Source: Sphingomonas jejuensis (GTDB taxonomy: Bacteria; Pseudomonadota; Alphaproteobacteria; Sphingomonadales; Sphingomonadaceae). Taken from it: a stretch of 64,000 bases of DNA. The notes below the pieces were generated by a model. That model had not been told where the DNA came from. It was given only the letters and a program-made list of their open reading frames with translations, and ran no database searches. The DNA lies in the NCBI RefSeq assembly GCF_011927695.1, contig NZ_JAATJE010000002.1:234001-298000 (forward strand), written 5' to 3'. Below, piece after piece: positions 9,181 through 16,616 of the stretch (position 1 is its first letter; every line of letters begins with the position of its first letter). A program made the translations under genes and the position numbers.

Positions 9181-9206
9181 AGGGCCCGGGATCGCTCCCG
9201 GGCCCT
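9181..9206 (-). terminator. Rho-independent terminator
   Basis: A perfect 11-base-pair stem (AGGGCCCGGGA / TCCCGGGCCCT) with a TCGC tetraloop. On the minus strand it is followed by TTTT, as expected for ending the DUF2171 transcript 22 bases upstream. Confidence 0.85.
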
Positions 9207-9227
9207 CGTCAGTGTCAGTGCTGCGGC

Positions 9228-10307
9228 TCAGTAGGTGCCGGAGAAGCTCCGATCCAGGTTGCGCGCACCCTGGTTGTCATCGCCCTGGTTGCCCGACAGC
9301 GGCTGGCGCTGCTCCTCGTCCTTCCAAGCCTTCTTGGCGTCGGCCGCGGACTTGGTCAGCTTCACCTTGTCGTCGACGGTGTCGATCCACGACGACGAGA
9401 AGCTGTGGTGGTGACCCTCGGGATCGTCATTCTTGGTGAGGATCACGCGGTCGCCGCGCACCTTGTCGACCTTGCCGATCGTCTCACCGTCTGAGCCGAC
9501 CACCTCCATATGCTCCTGGATGCGCTCCAGGTGCTGGCGCTGGCCCTGCCGCTTGTCGCGCCACGAGCTGAACTCGCTCTGGAAGCGCGACTGGTTCTCC
9601 CGACGATACTCGTCATAGTCGCGATCGAGCGAGTCGATCTGCTGGTTGCGCCAGTTGCCATAATCGTCGTCATGCTGCCCGCGGCCGGACGAGGATTGGT
9701 TGTATCCGCCGCGACCATAGTCGCTGTCGCCGTAGCTCGACCGGCCCGATCCGGACTGCGAATAGCCCGAGCTCTGCGAGCCATAGCTGCCGCGGTCGCC
9801 ATAGCCCTGGCCATAGGTACCGCCGCCGCCGCCATAGTTGCCGCCGCCGTAGCCGCCGCGCCCACGCTCCTGGCTGCCGTAGCTGCCGCGACCATAATCG
9901 TCAGACCCGAAGTTGCCGCGCCCGCGATCGTCGCTGCCGTAGCGGTCGTTGTCCGACCGGCCATAGCTGCCGCTGCCGTACGAGCTGCCATAGGACCCGC
10001 CGCCGTAGGACCCACGGCCATAGCCGCCCGACTGGCTGGCGCCATAGTCGGAGCCGTAGGACCGCCGACCCTGATCGTTCGACGACGACCAGCGGTTCTG
10101 GTCGCGGTTGCCCTCGTAGCCGCGCTGGCGATCGTCGTTGCGCTCGTCGTACCGGCGGCGGCGCTCGGCCTCCTCGTCGCCGAACCAGGAACGGACCTCG
10201 TCGCTCGCCCGATCAAAGAAGCCACGGTCATCGTCGCGGTCACGGTTCCAGCGGTTCTGGTCGCTTCGGTAATTGCCGTCGCGGCGGTTGTCCCGATCGT
10301 AGCCCAT
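9228..10307 (-). CDS. SYG/RG-rich protein with DUF2171 domain
   Basis: A 359-residue protein in two parts. Residues 1-90 are charged and rich in Arg, Asp, Asn and Trp. Residues about 80-220 are low-complexity Gly/Ser/Tyr/Arg repeats such as GSYGSSYGSGSYGRSD and YGRGSYGSQ. The C-terminal part (about 265-345) is a DUF2171 domain: MEVVGSDGETIGKVDKVRGDRVILT, with HHHSFSSSWIDTV. DUF2171 is a PRC-barrel-like fold common in stress genes of sphingomonads. No signal peptide or membrane segment is seen. A GAGGAGAG ribosome site precedes the ATG, and an EcfG-like promoter lies 67 bases upstream. Confidence 0.85.
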   Translation of the reverse strand: MGYDRDNRRDGNYRSDQNRWNRDRDDDRGFFDRASDEVRSWFGDEEAERRRRYDERNDDRQRGYEGNRDQNRWSSSNDQGRRSYGSDYGASQSGGYGRGSYGGGSYGSSYGSGSYGRSDNDRYGSDDRGRGNFGSDDYGRGSYGSQERGRGGYGGGNYGGGGGTYGQGYGDRGSYGSQSSGYSQSGSGRSSYGDSDYGRGGYNQSSSGRGQHDDDYGNWRNQQIDSLDRDYDEYRRENQSRFQSEFSSWRDKRQGQRQHLERIQEHMEVVGSDGETIGKVDKVRGDRVILTKNDDPEGHHHSFSSSWIDTVDDKVKLTKSAADAKKAWKDEEQRQPLSGNQGDDNQGARNLDRSFSGTY

Positions 10308-10373
10308 GGTGTCTCTCCTCTCGATCTACGGGGGCGCGGCGGGCGCATCGGCCTCAACCGCACTGTTGACTAA

Positions 10374-10399
10374 AACCGGCCGATCCCGATCCGGGTTCC
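10374..10399 (-). promoter_or_regulatory. Candidate EcfG-type stress promoter
   Basis: On the minus strand the bases read GGAAC, 17 bases, GGTT, close to the alphaproteobacterial general-stress sigma factor consensus (GGAAC-N16/17-CGTT, one mismatch). It points at the DUF2171 gene that starts at 10307. The remainder of the 227-base gap up to the tRNA shows nothing else recognisable. Confidence 0.55.
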
Positions 10400-10534
10400 G
10401 CAGCAAAGTGGATGATGACGGCCAGCGGCGGCGCTGCCGCGACGACCGGATCGATGATCGGCGTTGCATCGCCCGAACGCCGTGGCTATGGACGCCGCTC
10501 GCGATCACCCGACGGGCCGGTCGCGCGCTGGCGC

Positions 10535-10610
<76 letters not shown>

Positions 10611-10715
10611 CCCCGCCAGCATCCGCATGATCGGCTTGCCGCGACCCGGGTCTCCGGACCGACGATCGCCCGCCACGCCTGAGCGCATTTCCCGGTTGGC
10701 GCGTTGCACCGCTCG

Positions 10716-11510
10716 ATGAACATGGAACATGCACCGGCCGAGGACAGCGCGGCCATCCACGCCGCGACGCTGATCCTGGTGCGCGATCGCCCCGATGGCG
10801 CACCCCACCTTCTTCTGGTCGAACGCGCGGCCGGGCTTGCGTTCGCGGGCGGCGCGGTGGTGTTTCCGGGCGGTCGCGTCGATCCGGGCGACATCGTGCT
10901 CGCCGCCGATCCGGCGCTGGTCGTTCACGCACCCGCGGACGCGTCCGATGCGGTCGGCCGGGTCGCCGCCATTCGCGAGACGCTGGAGGAAGCCGGCATC
11001 GCCGTGGGCTTTGCGACCCCGCCCGATCCCCGCTCGGTCGCGGCGATGCGAACGGCGCTGCATGCCGGCGGGGGCTTTGCCGAGGTGCTCCGGTCGCACG
11101 GAGCGCGGCTGGACCTTTCGGTGCTGCGTCCATGGGCGCGCTGGCGACCCAATTTCAAGGAAACGCGCACCTTCGACACGCGCTTCTATCTCGCTGCCGA
11201 TCCTCCCGGCTCGGGCGAGCCCGGCAGCGACGGCGGCGAGACCGTGCGCGCGTTCTGGGCATCGGCGGCAGACGTGCTTGCACGCGCGGACCGCGGCGAT
11301 GTGTCGATCATCTTTCCCACCCGTCGCAATCTGGAGCGCATCGCGCCCCACCGCAGCCATGCCGCGCTCGATGCGCATGCCGCCGCCCATCCGCCCCGCC
11401 TGATCGTCCCCGCGGTCGAGGATCGGGACGGCGTTCCCACGCTGACCATCCCGAACGACCTCGGCTACCCCGTCACGGCGGAGCCGATGTCGACGGTGCG
11501 GCGGCGATGA
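10716..11510 (+). CDS. NUDIX hydrolase
   Basis: A 264-residue NUDIX-superfamily hydrolase that cleaves nucleoside diphosphates linked to another group; similar long proteins include CoA and ADP-ribose pyrophosphatase relatives. The Nudix box is split over GGRVDPGD and [16 protein letters not shown], with the metal-binding glutamates in RETLEEAG. The ATG at 10716 is chosen; a TTG 12 bases earlier is possible. The stop overlaps the start of the extensin-like gene (ATGA). The exact substrate is not evident. Confidence 0.9.
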   Translation: MNMEHAPAEDSAAIHAATLILVRDRPDGAPHLLLVERAAGLAFAGGAVVFPGGRVDPGDIVLAADPALVVHAPADASDAVGRVAAIRETLEEAGIAVGFATPPDPRSVAAMRTALHAGGGFAEVLRSHGARLDLSVLRPWARWRPNFKETRTFDTRFYLAADPPGSGEPGSDGGETVRAFWASAADVLARADRGDVSIIFPTRRNLERIAPHRSHAALDAHAAAHPPRLIVPAVEDRDGVPTLTIPNDLGYPVTAEPMSTVRRR

Positions 11511-12241
11511 TCGGCTGGCTTCACCGCGCTCTGCGGCTGGTTGTCGTGCTGGCATTGCTCGCGGCCGGCGCGCTCGCGCTCTATGCCTTCGGCCGCTCCC
11601 GTCCCGGCGACGTGCCCTGGACGCCGCTTGACCTCGCCGATCAGCCGGGGATGTTCACCGGCCGCAAGCTCGCCGGTCTTCGGGACGATGCGCCCCGCTG
11701 CCAGGCGCTGCTCGACAAGGCGGGCGTCCGCTACACGGCCCTGCCGCCGCGTGGCGGCGACCAGTGCGGCTATGATGATGCCGTCCGCCTGACGGGCGGC
11801 GGCGCGCTGTCGGTTGGCTGGCGACCGGACCGGCCGGGCGTCGCCTGCCCGGTCGCGGCCGCGCTCGCGATGTTTGAATGGCGCGTGCTGCAACCGGCCG
11901 CGCAGGTCCATCTGGGGACCAGCGTGACGGCGATCGACCATTTCGGCAGCTACAGCTGCCGCCGGCTCTACGGCCGCGATGCCGGCGCCTGGAGCGAGCA
12001 TGCGACCGCCAACGCGATCGACATCGCCGGCTTCCGCACGGCCGACGGCCGCAGGATCACGCTGGTGAACGACTGGGCGGGCGGCACGGCGGAGGAACAG
12101 GCATTCCTGCGCGCGATCAGGGACGGCGCCTGCCGGCTGTTCGCGACCGTGCTCAGCCCGGACTACAACGCCGCGCACCGCGACCACTTCCACCTCGATC
12201 AGGCAGCCCGCGGCGCTCTTGGCGGGCGGGCCTGCCGCTGA
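11507..12241 (+). CDS. Extensin-like family protein (M15-like fold)
   Basis: A 244-residue protein with an N-terminal membrane anchor or signal (residues 8-28) and an extensin-like C-terminal domain. The domain shows CPVAAALAMFEWRVLQPAA, a histidine and aspartate pair in SEHATANAIDIAGF, and a late DHFHLD. These match the zinc ligands of D-Ala-D-Ala carboxypeptidase-like peptidases, so a cell-wall role is likely. Four cysteines (in RCQALL, DQCGYD, YSCRRL and DGACRLF) fit a periplasmic location. It is translationally coupled to the NUDIX gene. Confidence 0.85.
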   Translation: MIGWLHRALRLVVVLALLAAGALALYAFGRSRPGDVPWTPLDLADQPGMFTGRKLAGLRDDAPRCQALLDKAGVRYTALPPRGGDQCGYDDAVRLTGGGALSVGWRPDRPGVACPVAAALAMFEWRVLQPAAQVHLGTSVTAIDHFGSYSCRRLYGRDAGAWSEHATANAIDIAGFRTADGRRITLVNDWAGGTAEEQAFLRAIRDGACRLFATVLSPDYNAAHRDHFHLDQAARGALGGRACR

Positions 12242-12250
12242 GGCAGTCGG

Positions 12251-12793
12251 TCAGGCGTTGCCTTCGATCTTGTCGACCCACTCGGGAAAGAAGCTCGGCG
12301 CCCGGCTCGACCATCCGGCCGCGGTTGCCGCAGCCTCGCTGATCGACTGGAGGAGGATGCGCCGCTTGTCGGGGTGAAGGTGCGGCAGCGCCGCCGCCGC
12401 GCAGAACGCACCGGGCAGCCACGGACGGACGGTGGGGCCGATCAGCCGCTCGTAGAGAAAGCGGTAGCTCGCGAAATTGTCGAGCCGCCCCTGGCCCAGG
12501 TCGAAGGCCGACATCGACACCAGCGGCGCCATGAATGGCTCGATGGCATCCAGGCCGCTGTCGTCGGGAACCAGGCGCCGCACCGCGCCCAGCCGGTCAT
12601 AGACGTGGCGCTGCGCACGGATGCTGGCGGCCTCCACCATGTCGCGCGACCACAGCCGGATCGCGTCGCGACGGTCGAGACCCACGTCGAGCGAGCGGCG
12701 GATATAGCGCTGCGTGGACGAGGTGAAGCCTGCGAACTCCTTCATCTCCGCCAGCGCCATCGCGCCCGCTGCAGGCTGCATCCGTGTTCCCAT
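12251..12793 (-). CDS. Conserved hypothetical helical protein
   Basis: A 180-residue protein, mostly helical, without signal peptide or membrane segment. It contains MALAEMKEFAGFTSSTQRYIRRSL at the N-terminus and PFMAPLVSMSAFDLGQGRLDNFASYRF in the middle. I do not recognise the family. The ATG at 12793 is chosen because AAGGAGG lies 9 bases upstream; a start at 12862 is possible but lacks one. It converges on the extensin-like gene with a 9-base gap. Confidence 0.65.
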   Translation of the reverse strand: MGTRMQPAAGAMALAEMKEFAGFTSSTQRYIRRSLDVGLDRRDAIRLWSRDMVEAASIRAQRHVYDRLGAVRRLVPDDSGLDAIEPFMAPLVSMSAFDLGQGRLDNFASYRFLYERLIGPTVRPWLPGAFCAAAALPHLHPDKRRILLQSISEAAATAAGWSSRAPSFFPEWVDKIEGNA

Positions 12794-12973
12794 CGTCCAA
12801 CGCCTCCTTGTTTCGCCATCGGTATAAAAGCTGCCGTCTTTCGACGACGTTAACCGACGCAACGAAATGGATCAGAGGACATGCTGCGATGCAACGGAAT
12901 TGCGCCGTGTTGCCGATTGGCTTGGCGGAAGTGGCGTCGCCGTGGCGCAGCCGCCACAGTGACGCCCTTGCGA

Positions 12974-13222
12974 TCAGGCCGCGCCGCCCCGCTCGGCGTC
13001 CTCGTCATAGCCCGATGATTCTGCCGGTTCGTCATGGCCCGGGGCCGTCACCGACGGCGGATCGGACGCATCCATCGATTCATCGCTGCCACGGTCCAGC
13101 TTGGCATCGGCGTCGTCGGGCGACCGGCGCAACCGCTCCGTGATCGACCGGTCGTGCCCGGCATCCTGCCGGCCGGGCATGGTGCTCTCGTCCGGGTCCT
13201 GCTTGTTGTGGTCGTCGGCCAT
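12974..13222 (-). CDS. Small acidic hydrophilic protein
   Basis: An 82-residue, highly charged and probably disordered protein beginning MADDHNKQDPDESTMPGRQD, with serine, aspartate and proline throughout. The AAGGAGAG ribosome site 7 bases before 13222 fixes the start. An EcfG-like promoter lies 27 bases upstream. It resembles other small hydrophilic stress-type proteins in this window (31999-32331 and 32823-33128). No function can be assigned. Confidence 0.65.
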   Translation of the reverse strand: MADDHNKQDPDESTMPGRQDAGHDRSITERLRRSPDDADAKLDRGSDESMDASDPPSVTAPGHDEPAESSGYDEDAERGGAA

Positions 13223-13248
13223 GACTCTCTCCTTTGGTCGCCTCAGCA

Positions 13249-13274
13249 ACCCCGTGCCATCGCTCCCGGTTCCG
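13249..13274 (-). promoter_or_regulatory. Candidate EcfG-type stress promoter
   Basis: Minus-strand GGAAC, 17 bases, GGTT, the same arrangement as before the DUF2171 gene. It ends 27 bases before the ATG of the small acidic protein gene at 13222. Confidence 0.55.
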
Positions 13275-13345
13275 CGTCGACAGGTGCATCCCCTGCTTCG
13301 ACGAGCGCCGTTGGCCGCGTCCCCGCGCTCAAGCTATGGAACCGC

Positions 13346-14461
13346 ATGGGAAGCGGGGAACAGCGCCGGCACGCGATCGGGGCCGAGGTGGCGATCTACA
13401 CCATCCTCGGCTTCTGGCTTTTCTATGTCGTGGTGGTGTCGCTGCGCGGGGCCGTGATGGGCTTCCCGTCGCCGGCCGAATTCGCGCAGCGCCGCGCGGC
13501 CGTCACCGTCATCGGCATCGGCATCACCTATCTGCTCTACATGCTGCTGCGGCAGGTGGACGGCCGGCCGCTCGGCCACCGCGTCGCGGTCGCCTTCCTG
13601 GGTGCGGTGCCGGCATCGTTCGCGATCGCGCTGTTCAACTACTGGGTGTTCAACATCTACGACCCCACCAGCCTGTTCGAAACGAGCGGCATCGGGCCAC
13701 AGGCTCCGGCGGAAGGCGAACCCACGATGATCCAGGAGATCGTCGAATTCGCGCTCACCCGCTATTTCTTCCTGATCGCCTGGGCGGGGCTCTACCTCGC
13801 CATCTCCTTCGCGGCGGAGGTCCGGGAGGCCGAACGCCGCGCCGCCGCCTACGCCCGCGCCGCGCAGGAGGCGGAAATCCGGTCGCTCCGCTACCAGGTC
13901 AACCCGCACTTCCTGTTCAACACGCTCAACTCGCTGTCCGCGCTCGTCATGACCGAGCGCGCGACCGAGGCCGAGACGATGATCATGAACCTGTCGACCT
14001 TCTTCCGCACCAGCCTCGCGAGCGACCCGACCGAGGACGTGGTGCTGGCGGAGGAGGTGCGGATGCAGCGCCTCTACCTCGATATCGAGGCCGTGCGCTT
14101 CCGCGACCGGCTGCGGGTGGAGATGGATCTCGCCCCAGGGCTGGAGCGCGCCTGCGTGCCCGCGCTCATCCTGCAGCCGCTGGTCGAAAACGCCATCAAG
14201 TACGGCGTGTCGCCGCTGTCCCGCCCCGTCACCATCCGAATCGCCGCGCGCACCGCGCAGGGGCGCCTGACGCTCACCGTCACGGACGACGGGCTCGGCG
14301 AGGCGGCAGCCAAGGCGCCGGGCGAACGTGTCGGCCTTGCCAATGTCCGCGACCGGCTCGTCGCCCGCTACGGGCCCGGCGCCGGCGTCGTCACGACCAT
14401 GCCGCCGGGGGGCGGTTTCGTTGCCACGCTCACCCTGCCGGAGGTCTATAATGACTGCTGA
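13346..14461 (+). CDS. LytS/YehU-type sensor histidine kinase
   Basis: A 371-residue membrane kinase of the internal-region (HisKA_8) type. Four hydrophobic segments lie at about 15-34, 51-68, 80-102 and 138-156, followed by a helical linker. The signature QVNPHFLFNTLNSL gives phospho-acceptor H188. The ATPase domain shows PLVENAIKYG, DDGLG and VGLANVRDRL. The ATG at 13346 is chosen because it gives a normal N-terminus before the first membrane segment. The last 11 bases overlap the LytTR regulator, its cognate partner. Confidence 0.9.
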   Translation: MGSGEQRRHAIGAEVAIYTILGFWLFYVVVVSLRGAVMGFPSPAEFAQRRAAVTVIGIGITYLLYMLLRQVDGRPLGHRVAVAFLGAVPASFAIALFNYWVFNIYDPTSLFETSGIGPQAPAEGEPTMIQEIVEFALTRYFFLIAWAGLYLAISFAAEVREAERRAAAYARAAQEAEIRSLRYQVNPHFLFNTLNSLSALVMTERATEAETMIMNLSTFFRTSLASDPTEDVVLAEEVRMQRLYLDIEAVRFRDRLRVEMDLAPGLERACVPALILQPLVENAIKYGVSPLSRPVTIRIAARTAQGRLTLTVTDDGLGEAAAKAPGERVGLANVRDRLVARYGPGAGVVTTMPPGGGFVATLTLPEVYNDC

Positions 14462-15212
14462 CGACCGCACCGCGCCGCTCCGCACGCTCATCGCCGACGA
14501 CGAGCCGCTGGCGGTGGAGCGCCTGCAGCTGCTGTGCGCGCGCGAACCGCAGATCGAGGTCGTAGGCACCGCCGTCGACGGCGATGCCGCGCTTCGCCTC
14601 GTCGGCGCGCTCTCGCCCGACCTGCTGCTCCTGGACATCTCCATGCCGCAGCGCGACGGCATCGACGTGGCGCGCAGCCTCGCCGGGCTGGAGCGGGCAC
14701 CCGCCATCATCTTCGTGACCGCCTACGACAATTTCGCGGTGGAGGCGTTCGACCTCGCCGCCATCGACTATCTGCTGAAGCCGGTGGCGCCGGATCGGCT
14801 GGCGCGCGCCGTGCAGCGGGTCGTTGAACGGCGGGCGGAGGCGAGCGGCGACCAGGCCGCGCCCGCGCCGGCGGCGTCGGGCTATGCGGAGGAATTCTGG
14901 GTCCCGCACCGCTCGCAGGTGATCCGCATCGGGGTCGCCGACATCGACCGCATCGATGCGGAGCGCGATTACATGCGCCTCCACGTCGGCGACCGCTCCT
15001 TCCTGCTCCACCAGACCATCAGTGCGCTGGAGGCGCGGCTGGACCCCGCCTTCTTCATCCGGGTGCATCGCTCCACCATTGTCCGGCGGGACCGCATCGT
15101 GGCGCTGCGCCATGATGGCACCGGGGGCTGGCAGGCCGATCTCGGCGAAGGCGGGCTGGCCCGCATCGGGCGGACCTATGTGAATGCGGTAAAGGCGCTC
15201 ACCGGGCGCTGA
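14451..15212 (+). CDS. LytTR-family response regulator
   Basis: A 253-residue regulator. The receiver domain (about 10-125) has acidic DDE (residues 16-18), phospho-acceptor D62 in LLLLDISMP and a lysine in LLKPVAP. A linker rich in alanine and proline leads to a LytTR DNA-binding domain (about 148-253) with IDRIDAERDYMRLHVG and FIRVHRSTIV. It overlaps the kinase gene by 11 bases. The final codons lie within a 27-base tandem repeat. Confidence 0.92.
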   Translation: MTADDRTAPLRTLIADDEPLAVERLQLLCAREPQIEVVGTAVDGDAALRLVGALSPDLLLLDISMPQRDGIDVARSLAGLERAPAIIFVTAYDNFAVEAFDLAAIDYLLKPVAPDRLARAVQRVVERRAEASGDQAAPAPAASGYAEEFWVPHRSQVIRIGVADIDRIDAERDYMRLHVGDRSFLLHQTISALEARLDPAFFIRVHRSTIVRRDRIVALRHDGTGGWQADLGEGGLARIGRTYVNAVKALTGR

Positions 15213-15274
15213 GACCATCGCCGGCTCGCCGGGCGCTGAGACCATCGCTCGATCCCGGGCGCCAGGGCCATCGC
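15202..15274 (+). repeat. Short tandem repeat, about 27 bases
   Basis: The 20-mer CCGGGCGCTGAGACCATCGC occurs at 15202-15221 and again at 15229-15248, and a decayed third copy lies at 15255-15274. The first copy covers the stop codon of the LytTR gene. It looks like a local duplication of the gene end. Confidence 0.75.
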
Positions 15275-15310
15275 CGGGGCCGATCGGCTCCGGCGATGGC
15301 GGCGGCGCGA

Positions 15311-15595
15311 TCAACGCCGCCCGTTGATGGCGGCGCGCGCGTTGCTGAGGGCGGTGTTGCGGCAGCGGACACCGCCCAGATCGTCGCGGTTCGGTCCCAG
15401 GCGACGGCAGACGTTGCGGGCGGCGGTGCGAAGCCGCTGGTCCATCTCGGCGGCGTGTTCCGGCTGGCTGAGGTCGAGATCGCCGTAGAACACTTCTTCG
15501 GATGCACTGTTGACGATCGGCCGGGCCGCGGCCGGTGCGGCGGTGGCAAGCAGGGCGGCGGCGCACATGGCCGCCGTGGTGATGAACTTCGTCAT
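15311..15595 (-). CDS. UrcA family protein
   Basis: A 94-residue exported protein. It has a signal peptide (residues 1-25, ending in APAAARP), then the UrcA pattern VFYGDLDLSQPEHAAEMDQRL and two cysteines (in RNVCRRLG and VRCRNTAL) likely to form a disulfide. UrcA proteins are small periplasmic proteins of unknown role in sphingomonads and caulobacters. A GGGAG ribosome site precedes the ATG at 15595; the 223 bases upstream, up to the PEP-CTERM gene end, show nothing clear. Confidence 0.85.
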   Translation of the reverse strand: MTKFITTAAMCAAALLATAAPAAARPIVNSASEEVFYGDLDLSQPEHAAEMDQRLRTAARNVCRRLGPNRDDLGGVRCRNTALSNARAAINGRR

Positions 15596-15817
15596 GAACT
15601 GCGCTCCCTTGGCTCTGCGCCGCCGGCCGCTTGCGGGGGATCGCTTCGGTCGGTGGCGCATCCCCTGGCTAGGGCGCGCCGGCGGGCCGGTCAGCCGCGC
15701 TTCGTCGGGCGGCGCGGCACGTCGGCAAGGGGCGCGGCCGCATCGACAAACGCCATGCCGCCGCCGGCCACGGGGGCGCGACGGCGGCCTGGGTGCTCGT
15801 CGAAGGGCGACTCGCGG

Positions 15818-16471
15818 TCAGGCGGCGACGGTTGCCGCCTCGCTGCGCTGCCGGCGACGCACGGCGATTCCGACCACGCCGAACCCGGCGATCAGCATCG
15901 ACCAGGTCGCCGGCTCCGGCACCGCCGTCACGCCCGCCACCGTGTAGTCGTAGATCACGCGGAAGCGCGCCTGCATCGATGCCGCCGCCGGCGGCTCGGA
16001 CCATCCGCCCATGCCGCTGAAATTGGTGAAGGTGAGCGCCGCCGGCGCCGACCCCGTGGCATGGATGCCCAGCTGCCCGGTCCCCACGAACGGCGAGAAG
16101 CCGTCCGCCGCGATCTGCGTCACGCTGTGGCCCGTGCCCTCGACGGCAAAGCTGCCGCGGCTGCTGGTGGAGGACGAGATCGCCCCCTGGTAGGCGGCGC
16201 TGCCGATGTTGGTCTGCAGCGTCCCCGCCAGTGCGGCATCGACGCTGACCGGGCCGGACATCGATGTCAGCCAGTATCCGCGCATCACGCTGGCATCCAT
16301 CTCCACCGTGATCGCGTTGAGCGCGCCCAGGGTCGGGTCGAACTTCGCGATCGATCCGGACCCGACGTTGGACCAGTTGCCCGTGACGATCAGGGTTGCC
16401 GCCGCCGCCGGCTGTGCGGATGCGAGGCCGACAACCATGGTGGTGAGGGCGAGGGGCGTGTTGAGGCGCAT
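15818..16471 (-). CDS. PEP-CTERM sorting-domain protein
   Basis: A 217-residue secreted protein with a signal peptide (1-24, ending AQPAAAA) and a C-terminal PEP-CTERM signal: VPEPATWSMLIAGFGVVG, a membrane-spanning stretch, then RRRQR. Such tails are cut by exosortase, and the proteins are often linked to exopolysaccharide or biofilm. No exosortase gene is in the window. The body (25-185) is beta-rich without a recognised domain. A GGAAGGAAG ribosome site precedes the ATG. Confidence 0.88.
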   Translation of the reverse strand: MRLNTPLALTTMVVGLASAQPAAAATLIVTGNWSNVGSGSIAKFDPTLGALNAITVEMDASVMRGYWLTSMSGPVSVDAALAGTLQTNIGSAAYQGAISSSTSSRGSFAVEGTGHSVTQIAADGFSPFVGTGQLGIHATGSAPAALTFTNFSGMGGWSEPPAAASMQARFRVIYDYTVAGVTAVPEPATWSMLIAGFGVVGIAVRRRQRSEAATVAA

Positions 16472-16568
16472 GAACTTTCTTCCTTCCCGCTCCGGCCGCA
16501 GCTTGGCCGGCCCCGCGTCTGCGGTGATCGGGCGTCCTTACCGCGTTATCCGTTAAACCTTGCCTTAC

Positions 16569-16601
16569 GACGCCCCCGCTCCGGCGTGAGCCGGGGGCGT
16601 C
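16569..16601 (-). terminator. Strong hairpin after S9 peptidase gene
   Basis: A perfect 10-base-pair stem (GACGCCCCCG / CGGGGGCGTC) with a 13-base loop, 16 bases after the peptidase stop. No T-run follows on the minus strand, so it may stabilise the mRNA rather than terminate by itself. Confidence 0.5.
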
Positions 16602-16616
16602 TCGCCGCGAAGCGGG

